Shown here one piece after another: positions 44,064-59,938 of a DNA stretch of 64,000 nt (positions within the stretch are counted from its first letter, which is position 1; the number at the start of each line of letters is the position of its first letter). This DNA comes from Pseudomonas jinjuensis (GTDB lineage Bacteria; Pseudomonadota; Gammaproteobacteria; Pseudomonadales; Pseudomonadaceae). A program made the translations under genes and the position numbers. Below the pieces are notes generated by a model, which saw only the letters and a program-made list of their open reading frames with translations, made no database searches and was not told where the DNA came from. The DNA lies in the NCBI RefSeq assembly GCF_900103845.1, contig NZ_FNIJ01000009.1:113927-177926 (forward strand). Direction: 5' to 3'.

Positions 44064-44093
44064 GTAGGGTGGATGGCGCTTTTCCATCCACCA
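44064..44093. repeat. REP palindrome (GTAGGGTGGA family)
   Basis: GTAGGGTGGATGGCGCTTTT then CCATCCACC. Confidence 0.8.
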
Positions 44094-44118
44094 CCCCAGG
44101 GGCCGCCTGCGCAGCCAT

Positions 44119-44148
44119 GGTGGATCGATGGAGCGTGATCCACCCTAC
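44119..44148. repeat. REP palindrome (GTAGGGTGGA family)
   Basis: GGTGGATCGATGGAGCGTGA then TCCACCCTAC, close kin of 27734-27762. The 43781-44251 gap thus holds the fliE promoter, one REP doublet, three REPs and a terminator, and no gene that I can see. Confidence 0.8.
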
Positions 44149-44202
44149 ACACGACGATTCATTGGTTCCCCGCGTTCGCGGGGACGACGAATGACATCCA
44201 AT

Positions 44203-44233
44203 AAAAAGGCCGCGCCAATCCCCTGGCGCGGCC
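44203..44233 (-). terminator. Rho-independent terminator of multicopper oxidase gene 1
   Basis: On the minus strand a GGCCGCGCC / GGCGCGGCC stem (9 bp, 8-nt loop) is followed by TTTTT. It lies 18 nt past the stop at 44252. Confidence 0.88.
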
Positions 44234-44251
44234 CATTCCCCGCCCTGTTCT

Positions 44252-47131
44252 CTAGTTCTTCGCCTGCGCCCCCCTGCCATCGCCCTTGCGGTACGTCGGC
44301 AGCGCCACGGACGGCGCGTAGGTCACGCCATCCCAGGTCGGCAACGGCGTCGGCATCAGCTGGACCTGGCCGGGATATTCCGAGTCCCAGCGCAGCAGCA
44401 TGGACGTGTCCTCATGCTGGGTGTTGTGGCAGTGCTCCATGTAGGTCCCGGCGAACTCGCGGAAGCGCAGCGCCACCTCGACGACTTCGCTGCTGTCGAA
44501 ATCACCGCCCACCCGGTAGACGTCCTTGCGCGACCAGCGCTCCCATGCCGGCGGCGTCCTGCCGTCGCGGCTGAGGATGATGCCTTCCTCGAAGTGAATG
44601 TGGACCGGATGTTCCCAGCCGTTGCCGCCGTTCTCGATGCGCCAGATCTCCAGGGTGCCCGGGGTGGTCGGCGCGCCGCCCGGCGTCGGTCCGCTGGCCA
44701 GCTGGATCGCTGCGGAAATGCGCCGCGGGTCCATGTTGAAGCCGTCGCCGCCGTCGGTCTTGATGGTCCAGGGCTGCTCGTCGGTACCATCGGAGCGGCC
44801 GAAGATGAAGGTGCGGTGCCGCGCCTGGGCGAGCAGCGCCTTGTCGGCCGGGCTGTTGCGGTCCAGGTGCAGGGGGATCATCTTCTTGCCTTCCGGCTTG
44901 GCCGGCTTGCCCCTGGTCGCCGGTTTGGCCGGCTCGTATTCCTCGGGGTTCATCGCCAGGTCCTGGCCGTCGTAGGACTGCACGCGCAGCTGGAAGAAGA
45001 TGCCGACGCCCGGATCACCCTTGTCCCACTTGGTCTTTTCCGGCCGGTCGGCGTCCTTGAGTACCGGCTTGTAGTCCCCGGACAGCACTTCATCCAGCGG
45101 AATGGCCTCCTTGGTGCCCTTGCCGGTGTCATGCTCCATCAGGTTGACGAAGTAGATCCTGTCGCCCGGCTTGAGGCCGTTCTTGCCGAAGTTGACGATG
45201 ATGTCGAAGCGCTCGGCAATGCCCTGCACCGGCAGGATGCCGAAGTTGTCCTTCAGGTCGCCGTTGCCGTTCAGGTCCATGGTTCCGTCGAAGGGAACCG
45301 CGTGTTCCATGATGTTGCCGTCGTTGGCGATCAGGTGGAACGGCACGCGGTCGTAGGACACCTTCGAACTCTCGCCCTTGAACTCGCCGCCCTTGCCCTG
45401 CACTTCCTTGACGATGGCCAGCTTGAAGTAGCGCGACACCGAGCCGTTGAGGATGCGGAAGCGGTAGCTGCGCGCGCGCACGTCCATGTAGGGCTTGTAT
45501 TGCCAGTTGACCAGGAGTTGGTCGCCGAGGAAGCCATCGGTGTTGAACGGGTTGAACCACAGCTGGCCGTTGCGATCCCAGGCCTTGTCCGCGATCAGCA
45601 GGTTGACGTCGTAGTCGCGGTTGCCCCAGCTCCGCGCGGTGCCGCTGGGGAAGCGCAGGTTGGGGTCGCTGGCGTCCATCAGCGGCCCCTCGTAGCCGCG
45701 GTCGATGGCGCTGTAGTAGTTCATCATCGCGGCATTGCCCTTGTAGACGTTCTGCGCGGTGAAATCGAGCATGTGGTCGTGGTACCAGTGGGTGCTCATG
45801 GTTTCCCGCCAGTCGCCGCGGATGTTGATGCGGCCGTTCATGCACTGCTTCAGCCCCGGGTTCGCATCGTTCACGTACAGCGTCTCGCCCGGCTCGCAGG
45901 GGAAGGCCGCGCGCGGGTCGCTCGCCGTGGTGTTGATGCTGTCGTAACCGGCCAGTTGCAACGGCCAGCGGTAGTCGTAGTACTGCCCCGGGAAGAAGAA
46001 GGCGTTGGTGAAGCCATCGCTCTCGGCCGGGCTGTGACCGTTGTGCTCGTGGGTGGTGATGGTGTGGATGCCGAAGCCCATGTTGGCGCTCGGATCGATC
46101 GGCAGCGCGTTGTAGTGGCGCATCACGATCGGCTGGCCGTAGCGCACCATCAGCAGTTTGGGCGGAAAGGTACCGTCGAAGGTCCACAGGCTCTTGTGAT
46201 CCTGCACCGGCATGTCCGGGTGGAAGCGCACGCCGATACCCCTGGTCGAGCCCTGGACCCGGTATCCCGGAACCTTGGCGCTGCCCTGGAAGGCGAATGT
46301 GCTGTAGTACAGGCCGCCAGGCCCGAACTCGCCGTCCAGGTAATGGTGCAACTGGTAGCTGTCGCGCGGTCCGTTGTTGACCCGCGCCCCTGCCTGCACC
46401 GTCTTGAACTCGCCCTGCGGGAAGAACTCGTTGTAGCGCTGGTGCGCCCAGCCCCGTCCCGGCGGCCGGCCCTCGGCCGGGGAGTACAGGGCGCGCTTGA
46501 GGAAGCCGCTCACCTGTGGGGACCAGGGGTTGCGGTCGCGGTCGTTGGAGAACTCCGCCGGTAGCGGGTACAGCCCCGGATGGCTGAGGAAGGCGTCCAG
46601 CTCGGCGCTCGCCGGCGAGCTGCGGGCGACGACGGGGTCCTGTTCCGGCGCGCTGCCCGGCTTGGGCACCGGGAAGCCGCCCGGATAGGGCTCGGGGTTG
46701 GCTTCGAAGGGCTCCGGACCGAACTCCTCGAACCGCAGCAGCGACTGGGTGAAGGGCTTGGCGCCGAACAGCGGGCTCGGCTTGCCGTTGGTGGGTATCT
46801 TGAAGGAGGTCTGCGATCTGGGTGGCAGGGCGTTTTCCGCCAGTGGGGTCCTGCGACTGCCAGCTACGCCGCCGGCCTGCTCGAAGGCGCCGAGGTTGGC
46901 CAATTCCGCGCCTTCCAGCAGATAGGCCCTGGAATCCTTCGGCGGGTCGGTGTAGGCGGAGGGATCGCCGGGTGGTGGAGGTCCGAAATATTCCAGTGAA
47001 GCGGCTGCCACCGCCGCCGATAGCCCCAGCAGAAGGAACACGCCGGGGAGGTTGCTGGATTTCCTGCTTCGAGTGGATGGAGTGTTTTTTTCTGCCCTGG
47101 TCGTGCCTGTATTGGCCTCTTGGATGCTCAT
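44252..47131 (-). CDS. Large multicopper oxidase, paralogue 1
   Basis: The 959-residue protein has a basic N-terminus and one hydrophobic segment (PGVFLLLGLSAAVAAAS, about 29-45), either a signal peptide or an anchor, so the rest should be extracytoplasmic. All four copper motifs are present: HEHNGH (361-366), HWYHDHMLDFTAQNVYKG (448 on), HPVHIHFEEG (841 on) and HCHNTQHEDTSM (900-911) with T1 Cys901 and axial Met911. Layout resembles CotA/bilirubin-oxidase types but nearly twice as long, with about 300 extra N-terminal residues. Substrate unknown; Mn(II), Cu(I) or phenolics are possible. It lies between fleR and fliE with two paralogues. Confidence 0.9.
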   Translation of the reverse strand: MSIQEANTGTTRAEKNTPSTRSRKSSNLPGVFLLLGLSAAVAAASLEYFGPPPPGDPSAYTDPPKDSRAYLLEGAELANLGAFEQAGGVAGSRRTPLAENALPPRSQTSFKIPTNGKPSPLFGAKPFTQSLLRFEEFGPEPFEANPEPYPGGFPVPKPGSAPEQDPVVARSSPASAELDAFLSHPGLYPLPAEFSNDRDRNPWSPQVSGFLKRALYSPAEGRPPGRGWAHQRYNEFFPQGEFKTVQAGARVNNGPRDSYQLHHYLDGEFGPGGLYYSTFAFQGSAKVPGYRVQGSTRGIGVRFHPDMPVQDHKSLWTFDGTFPPKLLMVRYGQPIVMRHYNALPIDPSANMGFGIHTITTHEHNGHSPAESDGFTNAFFFPGQYYDYRWPLQLAGYDSINTTASDPRAAFPCEPGETLYVNDANPGLKQCMNGRINIRGDWRETMSTHWYHDHMLDFTAQNVYKGNAAMMNYYSAIDRGYEGPLMDASDPNLRFPSGTARSWGNRDYDVNLLIADKAWDRNGQLWFNPFNTDGFLGDQLLVNWQYKPYMDVRARSYRFRILNGSVSRYFKLAIVKEVQGKGGEFKGESSKVSYDRVPFHLIANDGNIMEHAVPFDGTMDLNGNGDLKDNFGILPVQGIAERFDIIVNFGKNGLKPGDRIYFVNLMEHDTGKGTKEAIPLDEVLSGDYKPVLKDADRPEKTKWDKGDPGVGIFFQLRVQSYDGQDLAMNPEEYEPAKPATRGKPAKPEGKKMIPLHLDRNSPADKALLAQARHRTFIFGRSDGTDEQPWTIKTDGGDGFNMDPRRISAAIQLASGPTPGGAPTTPGTLEIWRIENGGNGWEHPVHIHFEEGIILSRDGRTPPAWERWSRKDVYRVGGDFDSSEVVEVALRFREFAGTYMEHCHNTQHEDTSMLLRWDSEYPGQVQLMPTPLPTWDGVTYAPSVALPTYRKGDGRGAQAKN

Positions 47132-47690
47132 GCGGCTTCTCCATTGTTATTCCCCCCTTCGGAACACCTCCTTTTGTGGAATAACCCTGGTTTGCCTCGA
47201 TCCATCTCATGCCGAAGCGCTTCAGCACTCGCGCCGGGCCGCCACTTCGCCCGATCTCCCCGTACTTTGACGTTTCCAGCTCATGATGCCGTTATTCGTA
47301 CTTACTTTTTGTTTTATATGGAAATTCGCAAGGCAAAGAGTCTTGGCCGCGTTCTTTGTGACCCAAATTCAGTCAGCACTTTGACTTTTATACCGATCAA
47401 TGCATTTTGCAATCTCAAGTAGTCAAGTTATTGTTAATGGAAGATGGCAAACTAATAGCACTGCGCTATTAAGTTTTTCAAAAGATTTCCAAAAGAGCGT
47501 CAAAATGGCTCTAGCCGGGCGCCTGGGACGAGTGGGTCATATGACCCGCTGAAAATGTAACGCCAATAAAATGACGAATCCGCGTTTTTTGCCGGCATTG
47601 GATTCTTTAACGGGGAGTGTTCGGAACGAAAAATTCTGACGGGCAAAGCTGCCGGACCGCGTCCCTGCGGTCCGGCTGGCTGGGGATCGA
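47132..47690 (-). promoter_or_regulatory. Upstream region of oxidase 1, with conserved blocks and two palindromes
   Basis: No gene seen. It holds a block at about 47379-47440 shared with the other two oxidase leaders (on the minus strand ATTAACAAT ... TTGCAA-N14-TATAAAAG), a palindrome TAATAGC-N5-GCTATTA at 47453-47471, a perfect 14-bp palindrome GGGTCATATGACCC at 47534-47547, and a shared AAAATGACGA stretch near 47570. The sequence nearest the gene (47180-47213) is almost identical to 50613-50646. The low end is the terminator region of oxidase 2. Confidence 0.6.
47651..47676 (-). terminator. Hairpin after multicopper oxidase gene 2
   Basis: Perfect 10-bp stem GCCGGACCGC / GCGGTCCGGC with a 6-nt loop, 14 nt past the stop at 47691. 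The following T-run on the minus strand is weak, so termination efficiency is uncertain. Confidence 0.7.
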
Positions 47691-50567
<2,877 letters not shown>

Positions 50568-51139
50568 ACGGCATCTCCATTGTTATTCCCCCGCGGAATA
50601 CTTCCTTCTTGCGGAATAACCCTGGTTTGCCTCGATCCATTTCATGCCATAGCGCCCGGCACTCGTGGCCGGGCACTCACCCCCGTCAATTCCCCAATAC
50701 CTTGACGGTTTTGGCTAATAATGTGGTTATGAAATCCACATCTTTGTTTTATATGGAAAAACGCAAGGCAAAAAGAGCTCAGGCCGCATTCTCTGCGGCT
50801 CATCATTGTCAGTAATTTGACTTTTGTACCTGTAATCGTATTTTTCAAATGAAAAAAGTCAAATTATTGTTAATCGCAACCAGCACCCCAATAGCAAAGT
50901 GCAATTAGATTTCTTGCGGATTCTTCCAATCGGATAGCGAAACGGCTCTAGAAAGGTGCCTGAGGGAGACGGGTCGAATCAGGCGCTGAAAAGACAACGT
51001 CAACAAAATGACGATCTTGTCGATTCTGCTGTCATTCGACTCTTTGCGAGGGAAGGCTCAGAACGAAAAATTCTGACCTCGAAAGGGGCAGCCGGGCCGC
51101 GCCCTTGCGGACTGCGGCCCGGCCGGTCGGAGGGATGGA
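50568..51139 (-). promoter_or_regulatory. Upstream region of oxidase 2, with conserved blocks
   Basis: No gene seen. It shares the start-proximal block with the oxidase 1 leader (50613-50646), the ATTAACAAT / TTGAAA-N14-TACAAAAG block at about 50815-50875, a weakened AATAGC-type palindrome at 50890-50906, and the far-upstream AAAATGACGA stretch near 51006-51016. The first bases past oxidase 3 hold that gene's hairpin. Confidence 0.6.
51091..51123 (-). terminator. Hairpin after multicopper oxidase gene 3
   Basis: GCCGGGCCGC / GCGGCCCGGC, a 10-bp perfect stem with a 13-nt loop, 16 nt past the stop at 51140, followed on the minus strand by TGCCCCTTTCG. Same relative place as the hairpin after oxidase 2. 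Confidence 0.7.
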
Positions 51140-54052
<2,913 letters not shown>

Positions 54053-54484
54053 GGGACATCTCCATCGATATCCCCCCTTTCAAAAGGTCTTTCTCCAGGG
54101 TCTGCCTGACCCCTGCGCCCGCCGGGTGTTTCAAGGATTGCAGCGATTTTCTGGCGGATACCGCCATGACGCGTTTTGCATCCGCTAACCATGCATCCAC
54201 GAAGCATTTCCTGACACGGCGCATTTTGAAATCTTTAGAAACAATTTTAGTGTCGGCGAATTGACTTTTACTCCGACCACTGCAAATTGCAATCGCAAAG
54301 CGCCAAAAAATTGTTAATCAGGCGGGAAGGATTGATAGCACGGTGCTATTTAATTGATGGCACGGAACGGGCGGCATGGAATTGCGGCGAGCCCTGAAAA
54401 CGGCCCGTCATAAAAATGACGACATGTAGGGCGAGTGAAACCCGCCATTTCGGTGCCGATATCCGGCGGGCAGGGAAAAAGCGC
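54053..54484 (-). promoter_or_regulatory. Upstream region of oxidase 3 / fleR downstream gap
   Basis: No gene seen. It carries the block shared with the other oxidase leaders at about 54258-54317 (minus strand ATTAACAAT, TTGCAA-N14-AGTAAAAG), a palindrome ATAGCACGGTGCTAT at 54335-54349, and the AAAATGACGA stretch near 54412-54421. The start-proximal 200 bases differ from oxidases 1 and 2. No clear terminator for fleR was found, so read-through is possible. Confidence 0.6.
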
Positions 54485-55885
54485 TCAACTGGCGTACAGA
54501 TACGCCTCCACATCCATCCCCGCATCGCGCATCTGCGCCAGCTTGTAGCGCAGCGTGCGCGGGCTGATGCCCAGTCGCTCGGCGGCTTCCTTGCGGCGGC
54601 CGCGCTCGCTGCGCAGGGTATCGATGATCATCTGGAACTCGCGCCGCTTCAGGTCCTCGCCCAGCGCGCCGGCTGCCTCGGCGGGTGCGGACGGGGTCGG
54701 CGCCGGCTGGGCGAAGACCGGCGGAGCGGCGAACACCGCGTGGCCGATCGGCGCCGTCAGGCACAGGTCGAGCGGCTCGATCTGCCCGCCCTGCTGCAGG
54801 ATCAGCGCGCGCTGGATGGCGTTGTCCAGCTCGCGCACGTTGCCCGGCCAGGCATGCGCCAGCAGCGCGGCGCGGGCATCGCTGGAGAGGCCCACCGGCG
54901 GATGGTTCATCTTGCGCACGTGCTTGGCCAGCAGGCGCTCGGCCAGCGGCAGGATGTCCGCGGGGCGCTCGCGCAGCGGTTTCCAGGCCAGCGGGAAGAC
55001 CGAGACGCGGTAGTAGAGGTCCTCGCGGAAACGCCCCGCCGCCACTTCGCCGAGCAGGTCGCGGTTGCTGGTGGCCAGCACGCGGATGTCCAGGCTCAGC
55101 GGCTTGCGCGCGCCGACCCGTTCCACCTCCCGCTCCTGCAGCACGCGCAGCAGCTTGGCCTGCAGGGCGAGGGGCATCTCGGAAATCTCGTCGAGAAGGA
55201 TGGTGCCGCCGTCGGCCAGCTCGAACTTGCCCGGCTGGGCGGCGACGGCGCCGGTGAAGGCACCCTTCTCGTGGCCGAACAGGGTCGCTTCGAGCATGTT
55301 GTCGGGGATCGCCGCGCAGTTGATGGCGATGAACGGCCCGCTGGCGCGCGGCGACTGCTGGTGGATGTAGCGCGCCAGCACCTCCTTGCCGGTGCCGGAT
55401 TCGCCGGAGATCAGCACGGTGGAATCGCTGCGCGCGACCCGCGCGGCCAGCTCCAGCAGTTGCCGGCTGGCCGGCTCCAGCGCCACCGGGCCGTCGCCCT
55501 CGCCCGCCGTCGCGCGGCCCAGGGCGTGGCGAGCCACCAGTTCCAGCAGCGCCTTCGATTCGAAGGGCTTGACCAGGTAGTCGGCGGCGCCCTGGCGCAT
55601 CGCTTCCACCGCACGATCCACCGCGCCGTAGGCGGTCATCAGCAGCACCGGCAGCTGCGGATGGCGCGCGCGGATCAGGCCGAGCAACTGGTGGCCGTCC
55701 ATGCCCGGCATGTTCACGTCGCTGATCACCAGGTCGAACGCCTCGCGCTCCAGCGCCGGCAGCGCCGCCTCGGCGCAGTCCACCGCGACGAACTCGTGGC
55801 CGCCGAGCAGCAGCGTATCGGACAGCGCTTCGCGCAGGGCGCGGTCGTCTTCGACCAGCAGGACTTTGGCGGACATGGCGTTCAT
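54485..55885 (-). CDS. fleR: Flagellar sigma-54 response regulator FleR
   Basis: The 466-residue protein has a receiver domain ([13 protein letters not shown], phospho-acceptor Asp in [13 protein letters not shown], Lys in YLVKPFES), an AAA+ domain (Walker [16 protein letters not shown] loop for sigma-54 contact) and a C-terminal Fis-type helix-turn-helix ([19 protein letters not shown]). FleR-P activates mid-stage flagellar genes such as fliE. The ATG at 55885 overlaps the fleS stop; 55876 is an alternative. Confidence 0.96.
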   Translation of the reverse strand: MNAMSAKVLLVEDDRALREALSDTLLLGGHEFVAVDCAEAALPALEREAFDLVISDVNMPGMDGHQLLGLIRARHPQLPVLLMTAYGAVDRAVEAMRQGAADYLVKPFESKALLELVARHALGRATAGEGDGPVALEPASRQLLELAARVARSDSTVLISGESGTGKEVLARYIHQQSPRASGPFIAINCAAIPDNMLEATLFGHEKGAFTGAVAAQPGKFELADGGTILLDEISEMPLALQAKLLRVLQEREVERVGARKPLSLDIRVLATSNRDLLGEVAAGRFREDLYYRVSVFPLAWKPLRERPADILPLAERLLAKHVRKMNHPPVGLSSDARAALLAHAWPGNVRELDNAIQRALILQQGGQIEPLDLCLTAPIGHAVFAAPPVFAQPAPTPSAPAEAAGALGEDLKRREFQMIIDTLRSERGRRKEAAERLGISPRTLRYKLAQMRDAGMDVEAYLYAS

Positions 55886-57090
55886 TCCTTGTTCGGGGAA
55901 GCGGGTGCGGCGATCAGCGGCAGGATGAGGGTGGCGCAGGTGCCGCGGCCCGGCCGCGAGCGCAGGCGCAGCTCGCCCTGGTGGGCCCTGGCGACGGCCT
56001 TGACCACGGCCAGGCCGAGACCGGTGCCGGTGTTGCGGGTGGTGAAGAAGGGTTCGCCGAGGCGCGCCAGGGTGGCGGCGTCCATGCCCGGGCCGTCGTC
56101 GGCGATGGACAGGCGCAGGCTGTCGTCGCGGCGATACAGGTGGACCTTCAGGCGCACCTCGCGGCCGGCGGCCTGGATGGCGTTCTCGATCAGGTTGAGC
56201 AGGCTGCCGACCAGGGTGTCGCGGTTGCACAGCAGCTCGCCGCCGCGCACGTCGCACTGCCAGCGAATCTGCAGCCCTTCGACGTGGGCTTCGGCGGCCG
56301 CGCGCAGGCTGGCGAGCAGCTGCGGCGGGCTCAGCCGATCCGGCAGCGGCAGCTCGCCGCGGGCGAACACCAGCATGTCGCGGACCTGGTTCTCCAGCTC
56401 GTGCAGGCGATCCTTGAGCCGGCCGGCGAAGCGCTGCTGCTGTTCCAGCGGCAACTGCTGCTCGCTCAGGTGGCTGGCGTAGAGCATGGCGGCGGACAGC
56501 GGCGTGCGGATCTGGTGGGCCAGCGAGGCGACCATCCGCCCCAGCGCGGACAGGCGCTCGTGACGGGCCAACTGGTCCTGCAGGCGACGGGTTTCGGTGA
56601 GGTCGTTGAGCAGCACCAGTTGCCCCGGCTCGCCGCTCAGGGAACGGGTGGCGATGGACAGGCGGCGGCCATCGCGCAGGGAAATCTCGTGACCGTCATC
56701 CTCGCGCGGCGCGAAGCAGCGGGCGATCACCTGGCGCCAGAGCATGCCCACCAGCGGCTGGCCGAGCAGCCCGCGCGCCGCCGGATTGGCCTCACGCACC
56801 ACGCCCTGGCCATCGATGACGATGACGCCGCCGGGCAGCAGGTCGAGCAGGCTCTGCAGGCGGTTGGCCAGGCGCTCCTTTTCCGCCAGCTCCTGCATGC
56901 GCTGCGCGCTGACCAGCGCCAGCTGCCCCTTCAGCTCGGAGACGCGGGCCTCCAGCAGGCTGTAGGACTCGTTGAGCTGGCTGGACATCTGGCTGAACAG
57001 GGTCAGGGCCTGTTCCAGGCCGGCGCGGCTGCTCTCCTCCACCGCGTTCGGCGGCGTGGGCAGGGACTGGCTGTTGGCGGCTTGCATCAT
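55882..57090 (-). CDS. fleS: Flagellar sensor histidine kinase FleS
   Basis: The 402-residue kinase has no membrane helix. It has an N-terminal coiled coil, a PAS domain (LLDLLPGGVIVIDGQGVVRE), the H-box ALGRMVASLAHQIRTPLSAA with the phospho-acceptor His, and ATPase motifs (LLNLIENAIQAAG, DDGPGMD, NTGTGLGLAVV). It phosphorylates FleR. Start codons at 57090/57087 (MMQAANSQ) follow GGAAGGAAG; the longer frame upstream runs into REPs. Confidence 0.95.
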   Translation of the reverse strand: MMQAANSQSLPTPPNAVEESSRAGLEQALTLFSQMSSQLNESYSLLEARVSELKGQLALVSAQRMQELAEKERLANRLQSLLDLLPGGVIVIDGQGVVREANPAARGLLGQPLVGMLWRQVIARCFAPREDDGHEISLRDGRRLSIATRSLSGEPGQLVLLNDLTETRRLQDQLARHERLSALGRMVASLAHQIRTPLSAAMLYASHLSEQQLPLEQQQRFAGRLKDRLHELENQVRDMLVFARGELPLPDRLSPPQLLASLRAAAEAHVEGLQIRWQCDVRGGELLCNRDTLVGSLLNLIENAIQAAGREVRLKVHLYRRDDSLRLSIADDGPGMDAATLARLGEPFFTTRNTGTGLGLAVVKAVARAHQGELRLRSRPGRGTCATLILPLIAAPASPNKE

Positions 57091-57141
57091 GCGGCTCTCT
57101 CTTCCTTCCGACGTCATCGAACTGTCGGTCGGAGGAGGCAT

Positions 57142-57157
57142 AGCAAGGGGCGTGCCG
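57142..57157 (-). promoter_or_regulatory. Sigma-54 promoter of fleSR
   Basis: Minus strand CGGCACGCCCCTTGCT: -24 GG and -12 GC separated by ten bases, close to consensus, about 55-65 nt before fleS. FleQ/RpoN control of fleSR is established in P. aeruginosa. Confidence 0.8.
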
Positions 57158-57225
57158 GAAATTTCCCAGGAGCGCGTGGGATTTGTTCGGTGGATAGCCC
57201 GCGACATCGGCGGCGCCGGGATTTC

Positions 57226-57320
57226 GCGGGCATGGCCCGCTCCTACATGGGATTCGCGAGCAAGCTCGCTCCTACGAAGAGCGGGAACGTACCTGTAGGA
57301 GCCAGCTTGCTGGCGATCCA
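57226..57320. repeat. REP cluster in the fleQ-fleS gap
   Basis: GCGGGCATGGCCCGC (57226-57240), TTCGCGAGCAAGCTCGCTCC (57253 on) and TGTAGGAGCCAGCTTGCTGG (57295 on) are three consecutive REP-type hairpins of two families. Confidence 0.8.
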
Positions 57321-57347
57321 GGTTCCATCCAGCGCCGGCGTGCCATG

Positions 57348-57445
57348 GTTCCCACGCTCCTGCGTGGGAACCCATCCGGGGACGCTCCTGCGTCCCTTCG
57401 ACGCGGGAGCGTCGAGAGCGGCATTCCCACGCGGGAGCGTGGGAA
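57348..57445. repeat. Three hairpins of a GGGAACGC-type repeat after fleQ
   Basis: GTTCCCACGCTCCTGCGTGG (57348-57371), a longer GACGCTC ... GAGCGTC hairpin (57381-57413) and TTCCCACGCGGGAGCGTGGG (57424-57445). They lie 23-120 nt past the fleQ stop and could serve as its transcription terminator region. The 57091-57468 gap has no gene that I can see. Confidence 0.75.
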
Positions 57446-57468
57446 CGATGGATTTTCGTGGCGGGGCG

Positions 57469-58944
<1,476 letters not shown>

Positions 58945-59041
58945 CTTGATCTTTCTTCCTGGAGTCTGGAGGCCGGCCAACGGCGGGAAGAGACAATGCC
59001 GGCGACAAGACAACCTCCATACTCGCCAGCATTTAGCCAGT

Positions 59042-59070
59042 ATTAAAGTAAAGAACCCCGAGGGAGTCAA
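59042..59070 (-). promoter_or_regulatory. Candidate sigma-70 promoter of fleQ
   Basis: On the minus strand TTGACT is followed after 17 bases by TTTAAT, about 100 nt upstream of the fleQ start. In P. aeruginosa fleQ is sigma-70 dependent, which fits. No activator or repressor site was assigned. Confidence 0.55.
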
Positions 59071-59164
59071 ATAAATGGCGTGTTTTTTTTGATGCTATGA
59101 CCGACGCCGTCCCCTGGCGGGTTGGGCTTTAAGATACGCGAACTGCGGTCCGAAAACTTCCGAA

Positions 59165-59461
59165 TCAACCGAATAATTGGTAGACCTTGGCGCCCTGGCG
59201 CGACTGGTTCAGCTGGCGCAGCTCATCGGCGATGCGCTGGCGCTCCGCCTGGCAGATGCCCACCAACTCGCGGTACAGCTCCTGCAGCTCGCCCAGGCGC
59301 GTGCGCAATTCCCCGGTATCGTCCCCGGCCTGCGCCATCGCCTCCTCCACCGCCTGCCGGCAGCGCAGGTCCAGCTCCCCGATCGCAGCCCAGTCCCGGC
59401 TGTCCAGGGCCGCGCGCAAGGCGCTGCCGGTCTCTTCGAGGAACTGCACGGACGAACTCAT
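59165..59461 (-). CDS. fliT: Flagellar chaperone FliT-like protein
   Basis: The 98-residue helical protein (FLEETGSALRAALDSRDWAA, RLGELQELYRELVGICQAER) lies directly downstream of fliS, the usual site of the FliD chaperone FliT, and has the matching size and helical make-up. Start at ATG 59461 after GGAGAAG. Sequence identity to enteric FliT is not obvious, so the call relies on position and architecture. Confidence 0.78.
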   Translation of the reverse strand: MSSSVQFLEETGSALRAALDSRDWAAIGELDLRCRQAVEEAMAQAGDDTGELRTRLGELQELYRELVGICQAERQRIADELRQLNQSRQGAKVYQLFG

Positions 59462-59475
59462 CGACTTCTCCTGGG

Positions 59476-59862
59476 TCACGCGGCGTGGGCGATGCCGTCC
59501 CAACCGGACTTGATTTCACGCAGCAGGCCGGCGACTTCGTCCAGCTTCGCGGGGTCGTTTTCGCGGTTGGCTTCGACGAGGCGCATCACCATGTATTCGT
59601 AAAGGCTTTCGAGATTGCGCGAGAGTTCGCCACCCACTTCGTGGTCCAGCGGCTCGCGCAGGCCGTTGATAATGGAAATGGCCTTGCCGATCAACTCCCC
59701 TTTCTCGGCAATCGATTGCCGCTCGATGGCGCCGCGGGCCTGGGCGATGCGTTCCAGTCCGCCTTGCATGAGCATCTGGATCAGGCGGTGCGGGCTGGCC
59801 TCGAACACTTCGCTCTGGATGCCGACCCGCTGGTATTGCTGCATGGCGCGCATGGCGTACAT
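59476..59862 (-). CDS. fliS: Flagellin chaperone FliS
   Basis: The 128-residue helical protein has the FliS start MYAMRAMQQYQRVGIQSEVF and core SPHRLIQMLMQGGLERIAQA. FliS caps the C-terminus of flagellin before export. Start at ATG 59862 behind GGAG. It follows fliD. Confidence 0.95.
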   Translation of the reverse strand: MYAMRAMQQYQRVGIQSEVFEASPHRLIQMLMQGGLERIAQARGAIERQSIAEKGELIGKAISIINGLREPLDHEVGGELSRNLESLYEYMVMRLVEANRENDPAKLDEVAGLLREIKSGWDGIAHAA

Positions 59863-59938
59863 GGAATGAATCTCCTCGTTGATTCCTGATACCTCCTGTA
59901 TCGGCAACGAGTCCGCCATCTTTACCGATTTTTCCCCA

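Noticed and set aside
54269-54296. Sigma-54 promoter upstream of oxidase 3 (minus strand TGGCGC ... ATTGCA)
   Set aside because: The GG and GC pairs are 12 rather than 10 bases apart, which sigma-54 does not tolerate; the corresponding sites upstream of oxidases 1 and 2 do not fit either.
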